A DNA stretch of 64,000 bases from Sva-07 sp963716235 (lineage in GTDB: Bacteria; Actinomycetota; Acidimicrobiia; Acidimicrobiales; Ilumatobacteraceae), in NCBI GenBank assembly GCA_963716235.1, contig CAVQTE010000020.1, forward strand, positions 1 through 64,000, given 5' to 3'. This document shows, one piece after another, positions 29,311 to 38,555 of this stretch. The notes under the pieces are model-generated. The model did not search any database. It was given only the letters and a program-made list of their open reading frames with translations, and had not been told where the DNA came from. The position numbers and the translations under genes were made by a program. Position 1 is the stretch's first letter; each line of letters begins with the position of its first letter.

Positions 29311-31842
29311 GTGCCCAGCGGGCCATCGCGCGACCAACCTGGCCTTCCCGACCTTCCTGTCGTCGAGGCGCTCGACGAGGTTCGCACCGCACTCCGTGAC
29401 CATCGTCGGGCGGTGCTCGTCGCTCCGCCGGGCGCCGGCAAGACCACGGTCGTCCCGCTCGCACTCCTCGGGGAACCGTGGCTCGGCAAGCAGCGGATCG
29501 TCATGCTCGAACCTCGCCGCCTCGCAACCCGCGCCGCTGCACGACGGATGGCCTCGACGACACGATCGGCGGTCGGTGAGCTCGTCGGATACCAGACTCG
29601 CGATGAGCGTCACATCGGGCCGAGCACCCGCATCGAGGTCGTCACCGAAGGGGTGCTCACTCGCCGACTCCAGAACGATCCCGAATTGCCCGGCGTCGGC
29701 ATCGTCATCTTCGACGAGGTACACGAACGCAACCTCACCACCGACCTCGGCCTCGCGCTCGCGCTCGACGTGGCGTCGACGATCCGGCCCGACCTGCGGA
29801 TCCTGGCAATGTCGGCCACTCCTGACGTCGATGGGCTGACCCGTCTGCTCGACGCGCCGGTGGTGGCGAGCGACGGCCGGATGTTCGACGTCGAGATGCA
29901 CTGGATGCCGCAGGCGCCGACGAGCGGTGCGCGGGGTCGCTCCACGAAGCGCAGCCCCGGTCGACCCGACCGGATCGAACCGGCCGTGGTCGCCGCGGTG
30001 TCACGGGCACTGCGCGAGCAGTCCGGCGACATCCTGGTGTTCCTGCCGGGAATCGGCGAGATCCGCCGGACCGAGTCGCAGCTCGACGACGTGGTGGGGC
30101 CCGACGTCGACGTCTATGCGCTCGCCGGCGCGCTGACGACCACCGAACAGGACCTTGCGCTCGCCCCATCGCCACCGGGCCGGCGGCGCGTCGTGCTCTC
30201 GACCGACATCGCCGAGACATCCCTGACGGTCGACGGCGTACGCGTGGTGGTCGACAGTGGCCTCGCCGGGGAGCCGCGTTTCGACGCGCGCACGGGGTTG
30301 ACCCGGCTCACCACGGTGTCGACGAGCCGTGCATCAGCCGAGCAACGCGCCGGTCGTGCCGGTCGCACCGAGCCAGGTGCCGCGTATCGACTGTGGAGCA
30401 GGATCGAGCACGGAACGCGCACCCGTCACCGATCGCCCGAGATCATGCAGGCGGACCTCGCCGGATTGGCGCTGGAACTGGCGGCATGGGGCGCAGGCTC
30501 CGAACTTCGATTCATCGACGAGCCGCCATCAGGCGCACTGGCGCAGGCCCGCGAACTCCTCCGTGATCTGTACGCCGTCGATGCCGACGACGGCTCGATC
30601 ACCCCGCTCGGTCGAGCGATGCTCGGCTTGCCCGTGCACCCCCGGCTGGCGCGCATGGTGGCCGTCGACCGAACCTCACTCGCCTGCGTCGTCGCCACGC
30701 TCGTCGAGGAGCGTGACATCTTCCGTGGCCGTCCCGACGATCTTCCAGCGGAGATCGCACTTCGAGTCGCTGTGTTGTGCGGGCGCGATCGCCACGACGC
30801 AGCCGATCGCGGCACCGTGCATCGGCTCCGCGAGCGCGCCGCCGACCTCGCCCGACGGGCCGGCATCGAGTTCGATCCCGACCGCGTCGACCCCGATCGG
30901 GCCGGTGCGGTTCTCCTGCTCGGATACCCGGACCGGCTCGCCGGCCGGCGTCGCACCGGCCAGTTCCAGCTCCGCTCGGGGTCGGGCGCTTGGCTGCCCG
31001 AGGACGACTCGCTGTCGGACGAGCTCTTCGTCGTGGTCGCCGACCTCGATGGCCGACGCGATCGAGCCCGCATCCGGCTCGCCGCAGCCGTTGACGCCGA
31101 CGAGGTGATCGCCGCGTTCGGCCCGGACATCAGCGAGCGACGCACCGTGGAATGGGACACCGACCGCGACGACCTCGTGGAATCGGTCGAGCGGCGGCTC
31201 GGCGCAATCCAGCTCGGCCGCCGAACGGGGCGCCCCGAACCCGGCGAGCAGACCACTGCAGCTCTCATGGCTCGCGTGAGATCCACCGAGTTGCGCGTGC
31301 TTCGCTGGACCGACGTCGCCCAGAGCCTGCAGCAACGGGTCGCGTTCCTCCACCGGTCGCTCGGTGACCCGTGGCCCGATTGGTCGACCGGTGCACTCGT
31401 GAGCACGCTCGACGAATGGCTCGCGCCGTACCTCCCCGGCGCGACCGGACGCGGCGATCTCGATCGGCTCGACCTCGTCACGGTCCTGCGGAGCCAGCTG
31501 CCATGGTCGGTGGGGAGCCAGCTCGACGGCCTCGCCCCGGCACGACTCGAACTGCCGAGCGGCCGGTCGGTGCCGATCGACTACAGCGGTGAGCAGCCCG
31601 ATGCGTCAGTGCGCGTGCAGGATCTGTTCGGCGTGGTCGAGCATCCGACAGCTGGCGGTGTCCCGATCAGGCTGCATCTGCTGTCTCCGGCTGATCGACC
31701 GATCCAGGTCACCGCCGATCTCCCCGGCTTCTGGAGCGGTTCGTGGACGGACGTCCGCAAGGACATGGCCGGGCGCTATCCGAAACACCAGTGGCCGATC
31801 GATCCCGCAACTGCCGCCCCCGACCGAATGAAGGACCGTTGA
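29311..31842 (+). CDS. hrpB: ATP-dependent helicase HrpB
   Basis: An 843-residue DEAH-type helicase, matching the usual HrpB length. Walker A is APPGAGKTT (38-46), the DEAH box reads IIFDEVHERN-like as VIFDEVHERN, motif III is MSATP, motif V is STDIAETSLTVDGVRVVVDSG and motif VI is QRAGRAGR. The C-terminal region has the HrpB-specific helicase-associated domain ending in HLLSPADRPIQVTADLPGFWSGSW and YPKHQWP. In bacteria it is thought to act on RNA, but its exact job is uncertain. The GTG start lies 4 bases after the previous gene, and the stop overlaps the next ATG by one base. Confidence 0.95.
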   Translation: MPSGPSRDQPGLPDLPVVEALDEVRTALRDHRRAVLVAPPGAGKTTVVPLALLGEPWLGKQRIVMLEPRRLATRAAARRMASTTRSAVGELVGYQTRDERHIGPSTRIEVVTEGVLTRRLQNDPELPGVGIVIFDEVHERNLTTDLGLALALDVASTIRPDLRILAMSATPDVDGLTRLLDAPVVASDGRMFDVEMHWMPQAPTSGARGRSTKRSPGRPDRIEPAVVAAVSRALREQSGDILVFLPGIGEIRRTESQLDDVVGPDVDVYALAGALTTTEQDLALAPSPPGRRRVVLSTDIAETSLTVDGVRVVVDSGLAGEPRFDARTGLTRLTTVSTSRASAEQRAGRAGRTEPGAAYRLWSRIEHGTRTRHRSPEIMQADLAGLALELAAWGAGSELRFIDEPPSGALAQARELLRDLYAVDADDGSITPLGRAMLGLPVHPRLARMVAVDRTSLACVVATLVEERDIFRGRPDDLPAEIALRVAVLCGRDRHDAADRGTVHRLRERAADLARRAGIEFDPDRVDPDRAGAVLLLGYPDRLAGRRRTGQFQLRSGSGAWLPEDDSLSDELFVVVADLDGRRDRARIRLAAAVDADEVIAAFGPDISERRTVEWDTDRDDLVESVERRLGAIQLGRRTGRPEPGEQTTAALMARVRSTELRVLRWTDVAQSLQQRVAFLHRSLGDPWPDWSTGALVSTLDEWLAPYLPGATGRGDLDRLDLVTVLRSQLPWSVGSQLDGLAPARLELPSGRSVPIDYSGEQPDASVRVQDLFGVVEHPTAGGVPIRLHLLSPADRPIQVTADLPGFWSGSWTDVRKDMAGRYPKHQWPIDPATAAPDRMKDR

Positions 31843-32564
31843 TGTTCGGTCTCTCGATCGGTATGGCCTTGGCGTGCGTGTTCGCCGTGTACGTCGGCGC
31901 GACGGTGCAGGCGTCGATCGGGATCGGTGTCGGGATGATCGCGTCGCCGGTCCTGGCCTTCGCCGACCCCGACTTCATTCCGGTGGCGATCGTGCTGTGC
32001 GTCCTCCCGCTCACGTTCACGGTGGCGTGGATCGACCGCTCCCACATCGAACACCGACAGGTCGGATTCGCCCTGCTGGGTCGCGTCCCCGGAGTGATCG
32101 TCGGTGCGCTCGTGGTCGCAGCGCTGTCGGACCAGGTGCTGGCGATCATGGTCGCCGGTTCGGTGCTGTTCGCCGTCGCCGCCTCGATGACCAGTATCCG
32201 GTTCCGCCCGACCGATCGTTCGCTCATGGTCGCCGGACTGGCATCGGGATTCGCCGGCACGACGACCGGCGTCGGTGGGCCGCCGATGGCCCTCACCTAT
32301 CAGAACGCCGATCCGGCGACGATGCGCTCCACCATCTCGGCGTTCTTCTCCATCGGAGCAGTCCTTTCGGTCGGTGCGCTGGCCCTCGCCGGCGAGATCG
32401 GGGTTCGCCAGTGGCAGCTCACCGCGCTGCTGCTACCCGGCATCGCCCTCGGGGTGGTCACCGCCCGACTGATCAAGGACCACCTGGATCCGATGGTGAT
32501 CCGCCCGGCGGTCCTCGGGATCTGTACGGTCGCCGCGACAGCGCTCCTCATCGAAACGTTCTGA
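31842..32564 (+). CDS. TauE/SafE family membrane transporter
   Basis: A 240-residue protein with about seven or eight hydrophobic spans and no signal peptide beyond the first span. The repeated half-motifs typical of TauE/SafE are visible: GATVQASIGIGVGMIASPVLAF near residue 20 and GFAGTTTGVGGPPMALTYQN near residue 130. Family members export sulfite, sulfoacetate or other small organic anions. The ATG overlaps the hrpB stop by one base (TGATG), so the gene is coupled to the helicase gene. No sulfur-metabolism gene is adjacent, so the substrate is open. Confidence 0.88.
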   Translation: MFGLSIGMALACVFAVYVGATVQASIGIGVGMIASPVLAFADPDFIPVAIVLCVLPLTFTVAWIDRSHIEHRQVGFALLGRVPGVIVGALVVAALSDQVLAIMVAGSVLFAVAASMTSIRFRPTDRSLMVAGLASGFAGTTTGVGGPPMALTYQNADPATMRSTISAFFSIGAVLSVGALALAGEIGVRQWQLTALLLPGIALGVVTARLIKDHLDPMVIRPAVLGICTVAATALLIETF

Positions 32565-32573
32565 CCGACCCGA

Positions 32574-32620
32574 CCAGCGCTTCTCGTGAGAAGCTGGGCC
32601 GACTGGGCGGTGGACCGCCC
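32574..32620 (+). terminator. two consecutive hairpins after the hrpB operon
   Basis: The first, 32574-32597, pairs CCAG...GCTTCTC with GAGAAGC...TGG around a GT loop with one bulged base. The second, 32605-32620, pairs GGGCGGT with ACCGCCC. They fill the gap between the transporter stop and the next lipoprotein start and have no T-tract. Confidence 0.5.
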
Positions 32621-32639
32621 GGCTCACTAGCTTGCCGGC

Positions 32640-33995
32640 GTGCGTTCACCCCTCATCGCTCTGACCATCGCCTCCGCCCTCGCCTTCGCCGCCTGCTCCA
32701 GCGATGACGACGCAGGCACCTCGACCGACGCAGTGGAGCCGGCAGCGACGACCGAGCAGGTGGCCGAGTCCACCGTGCCGGACACGCCAACGACCACGGA
32801 TGCGCCGGTCGACACCGAGGCCCCATTGGAGCCATTGGAGGTCCTGGCGCCCGGCCCCTACGACGTGGGGGTCAAGACGATCACCGTCAACGCCGACAGC
32901 GAACGGCCGCTGACGGTCGACGTGTGGTTCCCGCTCGACGACGCCGCGGGCGCTCCGGCGCACGAGTACACCTTGATCCCCGGCCTGTTCGACATCTCCG
33001 ACAACGCCGTCGACGCCGAGCCGACTTCCATGTCGGCCGACGGCCCGTTCCCGCTGGTGATCTACTCCCATGGCAGCGGCGGCCTGCGTTACATCGCCTC
33101 CGACTACACCGAGGCGATCGCCAGCTACGGCTACATCGTCGCCTCCGCCGACCACACCGGCAACACCACTCTCGACGACCTGCTCTGCACCCGCACCACC
33201 GGTCCGGTCACCGCCCTGAATCGCGTCAACGATGTCCAGGCGATGATCAACGGGATGCTCGACCCGACGAGCACCGAAACCGTCGGATTCGTCGCCAACG
33301 TCGACCCGGAGAACATCGCCGTGACCGGCCACTCGTTGGGGGGCTTCACGACCTTCGCCGCGGTCACGGGCTACGAGAACGAGCTCGGATCAGTGGCCGC
33401 CGATGATCGCATCGATGCCATCATTCCGCTCGCCCCGGCGATCGGCGGCGACCGACCTCCGATCGATCAGAGCACCACCACGACGACGAACCCCGATCGT
33501 GTCGACCGGTGCGCGAACTCCCAGGATCCTGCCACGCCAGAGTTGACCCCCGAGGAGATCGAGGCAGCCCGCAACCGCAAGTCGATCACCGATGAGCAGC
33601 TGGCCTCGATCACCGTGCCGGCGATGATCATCGTGGGCACCGACGATGCGTCGACGCCGGTCGAACCGAACGTCACGCGGGCGTGGGAGTTCAGCAGCAG
33701 CGACCCCCTCTACCGGGTCGAACTCGTCGCCGGTCAGCATCAGAGCTTCACGAATGCGTGCCGGTACCTCGATCTCCTCCCCACGTGGCCCGAGGACCTC
33801 CAGACCCTCACTCGACCACTCCTCGAGTCGCAGGCCGCGCAAGGATGCGGCGACGGCATCATGGACATCGAGCGCGCCCAGGACCTGACCAATACGTTCG
33901 CGATCACGTTCCTCGACTCGATCTTCCGCGGCGGCGAGATGATCGACCCCGCCACGACCGAGATCCCCGACGACGTCATCTTCATGTCGAAGTAG
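32640..33995 (+). CDS. alpha/beta hydrolase lipoprotein (PAF-acetylhydrolase/dienelactone-like)
   Basis: A 451-residue exported lipoprotein: GTG start, hydrophobic segment, lipobox AFAAC (Cys about 19), then an acidic Thr/Glu-rich tether. The hydrolase domain starts near residue 75. The oxyanion-hole segment VIYSHGSGG and the elbow GHSLGGF (Ser about 233) are clear; a candidate acid is in VGTDDASTP and the His in AGQHQSF. The layout is that of large secreted esterases of the PAF-acetylhydrolase group. An insert rich in Thr and Asp (about 275-315) separates the core halves. The substrate is not readable. Confidence 0.88.
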   Translation: MRSPLIALTIASALAFAACSSDDDAGTSTDAVEPAATTEQVAESTVPDTPTTTDAPVDTEAPLEPLEVLAPGPYDVGVKTITVNADSERPLTVDVWFPLDDAAGAPAHEYTLIPGLFDISDNAVDAEPTSMSADGPFPLVIYSHGSGGLRYIASDYTEAIASYGYIVASADHTGNTTLDDLLCTRTTGPVTALNRVNDVQAMINGMLDPTSTETVGFVANVDPENIAVTGHSLGGFTTFAAVTGYENELGSVAADDRIDAIIPLAPAIGGDRPPIDQSTTTTTNPDRVDRCANSQDPATPELTPEEIEAARNRKSITDEQLASITVPAMIIVGTDDASTPVEPNVTRAWEFSSSDPLYRVELVAGQHQSFTNACRYLDLLPTWPEDLQTLTRPLLESQAAQGCGDGIMDIERAQDLTNTFAITFLDSIFRGGEMIDPATTEIPDDVIFMSK

Positions 33996-34049
33996 GTCGC
34001 GGGCCGTTCTCGATTCCTCGGGTTCCGCGAGCGGTCGTAGGCTCGCGGT

Positions 34050-35705
34050 ATGGCTGAGGCTCCCCCGTTCTCCTACACCGAACTACTCCCGTTGGGGGCC
34101 GACGACACCGAGTATCGCCTCGTGACCACCGACGGCGTGTCGACGTTCGACACGCCGGAAGGCACCTTCTTGAAGGTCGAGCCCGAGGCGATCCGCCGCC
34201 TGACCGCCGAAGCGATGCACGACATCGCGCACTTCCTGCGCTCCGGCCACCTCCAGCAGCTGCGCAACATCCTCGACGACGAAGAGGCGTCCGACAACGA
34301 CCGCTTCGTCGCCCTCGACCTCCTCAAGAACGCAGCGATCGCGGCCGGTGGCGTCCTCCCGATGTGCCAGGACACCGGCACGGCGATCGTGAAGGGCAAG
34401 AAGGGCCAGTTCGTGTTCACCGGCGGGGGCGACGAGGAAGCCATCGCCCACGGCATCTACGACACGTACCAGACATCGGCCCTCCGCTACAGCCAGATGG
34501 CGCCGCTCGACATGTACACCGAGAGGAACACCGGCACGAACCTGCCGGCGGAGATCAAGATCTCGGCGATCGACGGCGACGCCTACAAGTTCCTGTTCAT
34601 GGCAAAAGGGGGCGGCTCGGCGAACAAGAGCTACCTCTACCAGGAGACCAAGGCGCTGCTCAACGAGGCCACGCTGCTCCCCTGGATCTTCGACAAGATG
34701 CAGTCGCTCGGCACGTCGGCGTGTCCGCCCTACCACCTCGCCGTCGTGATCGGCGGCACGTCGGCGGAGTTCGCGGTCGAGACCGCCAAGCTCGCGTCCA
34801 CGCGCTACCTCGACTCGCTGCCCACCGCCGGCTCACCAGAGGGGCATGCCTTCCGCGACCTCGACCTCGAACAACAGGTGCTGAAGCTGTCCCAGAGCAC
34901 CGGTATCGGCGCCCAGTTCGGGGGCAAGTACTTCTGCCATGACGTGCGCATCATCCGGCTTCCGCGCCACGGAGCATCCTGCCCGGTCGCCATCGCGGTG
35001 TCGTGCTCCGCCGACCGCCAGGCGCTCGGCAAGATCACCAAGGACGGCGTGTTCCTCGAACAGCTCGAACAGGATCCTGCTCGGTTCCTGCCCGAGATCG
35101 GCGACGAGCACCTCGGCGACGCCGAGACGGTGCACATCGATCTCAACCGACCGATGGCCGACATTCTCGCCGAGCTGTCGCAGTACCCCGTCACCACCCG
35201 GGTGATGCTGACCGGCCCGATGGTCGTCGCCCGCGACATCGCCCACGCGAAGATCAAGGAACTCCTCGACGCAGGCGAGCCGATGCCGCAGTACCTCCGC
35301 GACCACGCCGTGTACTACGCGGGTCCGGCCAAGACGCCCGAGGGGTACGCATCAGGATCGTTCGGACCGACCACCGCGGGCCGGATGGACAGCTACGTCG
35401 AACAGTTCCAGGCCGCCGGCGGCTCGATGATCATGTTGGCAAAGGGCAACCGGTCGAGGCAGGTCACCGATTCGTGCGCCGCTCACGGCGGGTTCTACCT
35501 CGGTTCGATCGGTGGCCCGGCGGCGAGGCTCGCGCTCGACAACATCCGCAAGGTCGACGTGCTCGAATACCCCGAGTTCGGGATGGAAGCGGTGTGGAAG
35601 ATCGAGGTCGAGGACTTCCCGGCGTTCATCGTCGTCGACGACAAGGGCAACGATTTCTACGCTGACGTTCGAGCCGAACACTCGATGCCCGTCACCATCC
35701 GCTGA
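34050..35705 (+). CDS. class I fumarate hydratase ([4Fe-4S])
   Basis: A 551-residue single-chain class I fumarase, which interconverts fumarate and L-malate in the TCA cycle. The three cysteines expected to hold the [4Fe-4S] cluster are seen in PMCQDTGT, GKYFCHDVR and ASCPVAIAVSC. Substrate-binding motifs include GGGSANKSYLYQ and the C-terminal part KGNRSRQVTDSCAAHGGFYLGSIGGPAA. It is oxygen-sensitive by family habit, in contrast to the class II enzyme that many actinobacteria also carry. It stands alone and is followed by a hairpin. Confidence 0.94.
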   Translation: MAEAPPFSYTELLPLGADDTEYRLVTTDGVSTFDTPEGTFLKVEPEAIRRLTAEAMHDIAHFLRSGHLQQLRNILDDEEASDNDRFVALDLLKNAAIAAGGVLPMCQDTGTAIVKGKKGQFVFTGGGDEEAIAHGIYDTYQTSALRYSQMAPLDMYTERNTGTNLPAEIKISAIDGDAYKFLFMAKGGGSANKSYLYQETKALLNEATLLPWIFDKMQSLGTSACPPYHLAVVIGGTSAEFAVETAKLASTRYLDSLPTAGSPEGHAFRDLDLEQQVLKLSQSTGIGAQFGGKYFCHDVRIIRLPRHGASCPVAIAVSCSADRQALGKITKDGVFLEQLEQDPARFLPEIGDEHLGDAETVHIDLNRPMADILAELSQYPVTTRVMLTGPMVVARDIAHAKIKELLDAGEPMPQYLRDHAVYYAGPAKTPEGYASGSFGPTTAGRMDSYVEQFQAAGGSMIMLAKGNRSRQVTDSCAAHGGFYLGSIGGPAARLALDNIRKVDVLEYPEFGMEAVWKIEVEDFPAFIVVDDKGNDFYADVRAEHSMPVTIR

Positions 35706-35717
35706 CGGGAGTGCCGG

Positions 35718-35750
35718 CCGAGGGTCCCCCACGAACGGGGGTCTGCTCGG
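35718..35750 (+). terminator. hairpin after the fumarase gene
   Basis: CCGAG...CTCGG outer arms and CCCCC...GGGGG inner arms flank an ACGAA-type loop, 13 bases past the fumarase stop. The stem has internal mismatches and no T-tract. Confidence 0.5.
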
Positions 35751-35763
35751 TGATACTCGGGTG

Positions 35764-36876
35764 ATGGACGCCGGCTCGACTGATGCTCCGGCACTCACTG
35801 ATGACGAACGTGCAGCCGCGAGGGCGTTTGTGCAGCGCTGCGAGGTGCGACTGTCGACGTTCCACCGCATTGCGGTCGGCATGCTGTCGGGCGCCGGGTT
35901 GCTCGTGGTCTTGCCCGTGGTCGCTCGCGACTCGATCACGGGGATACTCGGCTCGCTCGTCGACGGCGGATTCGGCGCGGCCGACGGCGCCTTGACCGTT
36001 GCGGTCGTCGCCATGCTCGCGGTGCCGGCGGCGGCCCTCTGGTTGCTGTTCGCCGATCTCACCCGGTTCTACTTCCACGCGAACCACATCGGTACTCAGG
36101 GCACCGCGACGTTCACCCCGCGGTTCACGATGACGTCGCTGAAACTCCCGTCCGATGAGTTCGGTCCGACTGCGAGCCACGAGTTGAAGCGCCTCCGCAC
36201 CGACCCGTCGATGGTCGAGTTGCTGGTGCCGACGAACGACGAGTCCCGCCGCCGCGTCGACCGTCAATTGGAGGTGTACGGCGGCCTCGGATCGCACGGC
36301 GACGACGTCTCACGGGCGGCGGGCCTGTTCGAGTTGGCGGCGGCACGCAGTCGCCCACTGCTCGACGAGGTCGTCAAGATCGAGTACGGAATGGCGCGCC
36401 ACGCGCTGCGGCTGAGGGGCCTCGTACTGCGCTACGTCAAGGCGCTGCTCGCGCTGCTGACGACCGCCATCGCCGTGTACGCCGGCGACGCTGTCGTCGC
36501 CGCGGTCGGGCCCGGTGAGGGATTGACCATGTCCGACCGTGCGTGGCTCGCTGCGGTGGTGCTGGTGTGGGCGCCACTCGTGGTACTGGCGGTCACGTCG
36601 CCCGTGCGGTGGATCGAGCGAGCAATGCGTGACGATGGTGCGCCGACGACGGCGGTGGCCGACGATCCCGAGCTGACGTTCGTCGAGCGGGTGTCGCTGC
36701 GAATCGCCGCAGTCGGCTGGCTGGCCGCAGGGATCGCGATGGCTCTGATCGTCGTCGACGGCACGCTCTCGACCACCGCACGCTCGGCAGGCATCGTCGT
36801 GCTGGCCGCTTCGGTCCTCGCCGTCGGGACCGCAGCATTCACCGGCCGCTTCCGCAGCCTCGTCACCATGTCCTAG
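35764..36876 (+). CDS. integral membrane protein of unknown function
   Basis: A 370-residue protein with about six hydrophobic segments: near 35-55, 72-98, 228-250, 262-282, 315-335 and 342-362. Between the second and third spans is a soluble region of about 125 residues (FTMTSLKLPSDEFGP, LVPTNDESRRRVDRQLEVYGG) that should face the cytoplasm. No known domain is recognised. The ATG at 35764 is chosen; a GTG one codon earlier overlaps a short hairpin spacer. It lies between the fumarase gene and an acyl-CoA synthetase gene, all in one direction, but the gaps do not force an operon. Confidence 0.75.
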   Translation: MDAGSTDAPALTDDERAAARAFVQRCEVRLSTFHRIAVGMLSGAGLLVVLPVVARDSITGILGSLVDGGFGAADGALTVAVVAMLAVPAAALWLLFADLTRFYFHANHIGTQGTATFTPRFTMTSLKLPSDEFGPTASHELKRLRTDPSMVELLVPTNDESRRRVDRQLEVYGGLGSHGDDVSRAAGLFELAAARSRPLLDEVVKIEYGMARHALRLRGLVLRYVKALLALLTTAIAVYAGDAVVAAVGPGEGLTMSDRAWLAAVVLVWAPLVVLAVTSPVRWIERAMRDDGAPTTAVADDPELTFVERVSLRIAAVGWLAAGIAMALIVVDGTLSTTARSAGIVVLAASVLAVGTAAFTGRFRSLVTMS

Positions 36877-36944
36877 CGCGGCGTTCATCGGTCGTGGGAC
36901 GGCCTGGCTCGCCGGGACTCCGCGTGGGTGGTACGAACGACGAG

Positions 36945-38555
36945 ATGGGGAACTGGAACTTTGCCGACATCTGGGAAGTCGTCGCCGACGAGCTGCCCGA
37001 CGCCCTCTGCCTGATCCATGGTGATGACCGCCGCACGTGGGCCGAGGTCGACAGCCGAGCTGATGGCGTCGCGCGGCACCTGCTCGACGCCGGGCTCGAA
37101 CGTCAGCAGGCGGTCGCCCAGTACCTGTACAACGGCCCGGAGTACATCGAGTCGATGTACGGCGCGTTCAAGGGAGCCTTCGCTCCGGTCAACACCAACT
37201 ACCGGTACACCGCCGACGAGCTGCTCTACCTGTGGGACAACGCCGACGCCGGTGCCGTCGTGTTCCACGGCACGTTCGCGCCGACGATCGAAGCGATCAT
37301 GGACCGCCTCCCGAAGGTGAGGTCCTGGCTCTGGGTCGATGACGGTGGGGGCGTGTGCCCCGAGTGGGCCATGCCGTACGAGACGGCGGCGACGAGTGGG
37401 GCGGCGCGTGTCGTCCCCGCGTGGGGCCGTAGCGGCGACGACCTGAACTTCCTCTACACCGGTGGCACCACCGGCATGCCCAAAGGGGTCATGTGGCGCC
37501 AGGACGACCTCGTCGTGAAGCTCACCGCATCGCTCGGGCGGCCGATCGACGAGGACGGCGCAATCGATGATCTCCGGGGCACCTTCACGGCCCCCGGCAG
37601 CCGCTTCCTGCCGGCGTGCCCACAGATGCACGGCACAGGCAACTTCCCCTGCCTCAGCACGCTCACCGGCGGCGGGAGCGTGGTCACGCTCACGAACCGG
37701 ACGTTCGATCCGGTCGAACTGCTCGACACGGTCGAACGCGAAGGCGTCAACTCGATTTCGATCGTCGGCGACGCGTTCGCCAAACCGATCCTGCGCACAC
37801 TGGACGCGAACCTGGGGCGTTGGGACCTGACGTCGCTGGTCGGCATCGTGTCCTCCGGCGTGATGTGGTCCAAGGAGTCCAAGCAGGGCCTGCTCGATCA
37901 TCACCCCGGCATGGTGCTGATGGACGCGTTCTCCTCGTCCGAGGCCCTGGGGATGGGGTCGTCGGTCTCTGCGGCCGGCGCCCCCGCCGAGACCGCGAAG
38001 TTCGAGCTGAGCCCCGAGACGATCGTGATCGACGACCTGAATCGCCCGCTTCAGCCGGGCAGCGGCGAGATCGGCCGGCTCGCGGTCGGCGGCCGCCAGC
38101 CGATCGGCTACTACAAGGATCCCGAGAAGACGGCGCGCACGTTCCTCGAGATCGACGGCCAGCGGTATTCGTGCCCGGGCGACTTCGCGACGATCGACGC
38201 CGACGGCAAGATCACGCTGCTCGGACGCGGGTCGGTCTGCATCAACTCGGGCGGCGAGAAGATCTTCCCCGAAGAGGTCGAGGAGGCGATGAAGACACAT
38301 CCGGACGTGTTCGACGCAGTCGCCGTCGGTCTCGCCGACGAGCGATTCGGTGAGGTTGTGACCGGTGTCGTCGAGCCGAGGCCCGGGGCCACGATCGATC
38401 CCGACGCACTGATCGCTCACGTCAAGACGCGCCTTGCTGCGTACAAGGCGCCCAAGCACATCGTCGTCGTCGACACGATCGGTCGCGCGGCGAACGGCAA
38501 GGTCGACTACAAGCGTCTGCGAACCGACGCCGGTGACGCCCTCGGCGTCGGCTGA
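36945..38555 (+). CDS. acyl-CoA synthetase (AMP-forming)
   Basis: A 536-residue ANL-superfamily ligase that would activate a fatty or related acid to its CoA thioester through an acyl-adenylate. Motifs: the P-loop-like YTGGTTGMPKGVMW (about 170-183), the A5 region DAFSSSEALGMG, the A7/A8 region YSCPGDFATID and LGRGSVCINSGGEKIFPEEVE, and the catalytic Lys in GKVDYKRL near the end. The set resembles FadD3/FadD13-like ligases of actinobacteria. It converges with an enoyl-CoA hydratase gene and the two coding ends overlap by 49 bases. The ATG at 36945 is preferred; a GTG six codons upstream is possible. Confidence 0.92.
   Translation: MGNWNFADIWEVVADELPDALCLIHGDDRRTWAEVDSRADGVARHLLDAGLERQQAVAQYLYNGPEYIESMYGAFKGAFAPVNTNYRYTADELLYLWDNADAGAVVFHGTFAPTIEAIMDRLPKVRSWLWVDDGGGVCPEWAMPYETAATSGAARVVPAWGRSGDDLNFLYTGGTTGMPKGVMWRQDDLVVKLTASLGRPIDEDGAIDDLRGTFTAPGSRFLPACPQMHGTGNFPCLSTLTGGGSVVTLTNRTFDPVELLDTVEREGVNSISIVGDAFAKPILRTLDANLGRWDLTSLVGIVSSGVMWSKESKQGLLDHHPGMVLMDAFSSSEALGMGSSVSAAGAPAETAKFELSPETIVIDDLNRPLQPGSGEIGRLAVGGRQPIGYYKDPEKTARTFLEIDGQRYSCPGDFATIDADGKITLLGRGSVCINSGGEKIFPEEVEEAMKTHPDVFDAVAVGLADERFGEVVTGVVEPRPGATIDPDALIAHVKTRLAAYKAPKHIVVVDTIGRAANGKVDYKRLRTDAGDALGVG

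Noticed and set aside
36885..38459. 524-codon frame antisense to the acyl-CoA synthetase gene
   Set aside because: No family likeness and no RBS; typical high-GC antisense shadow.
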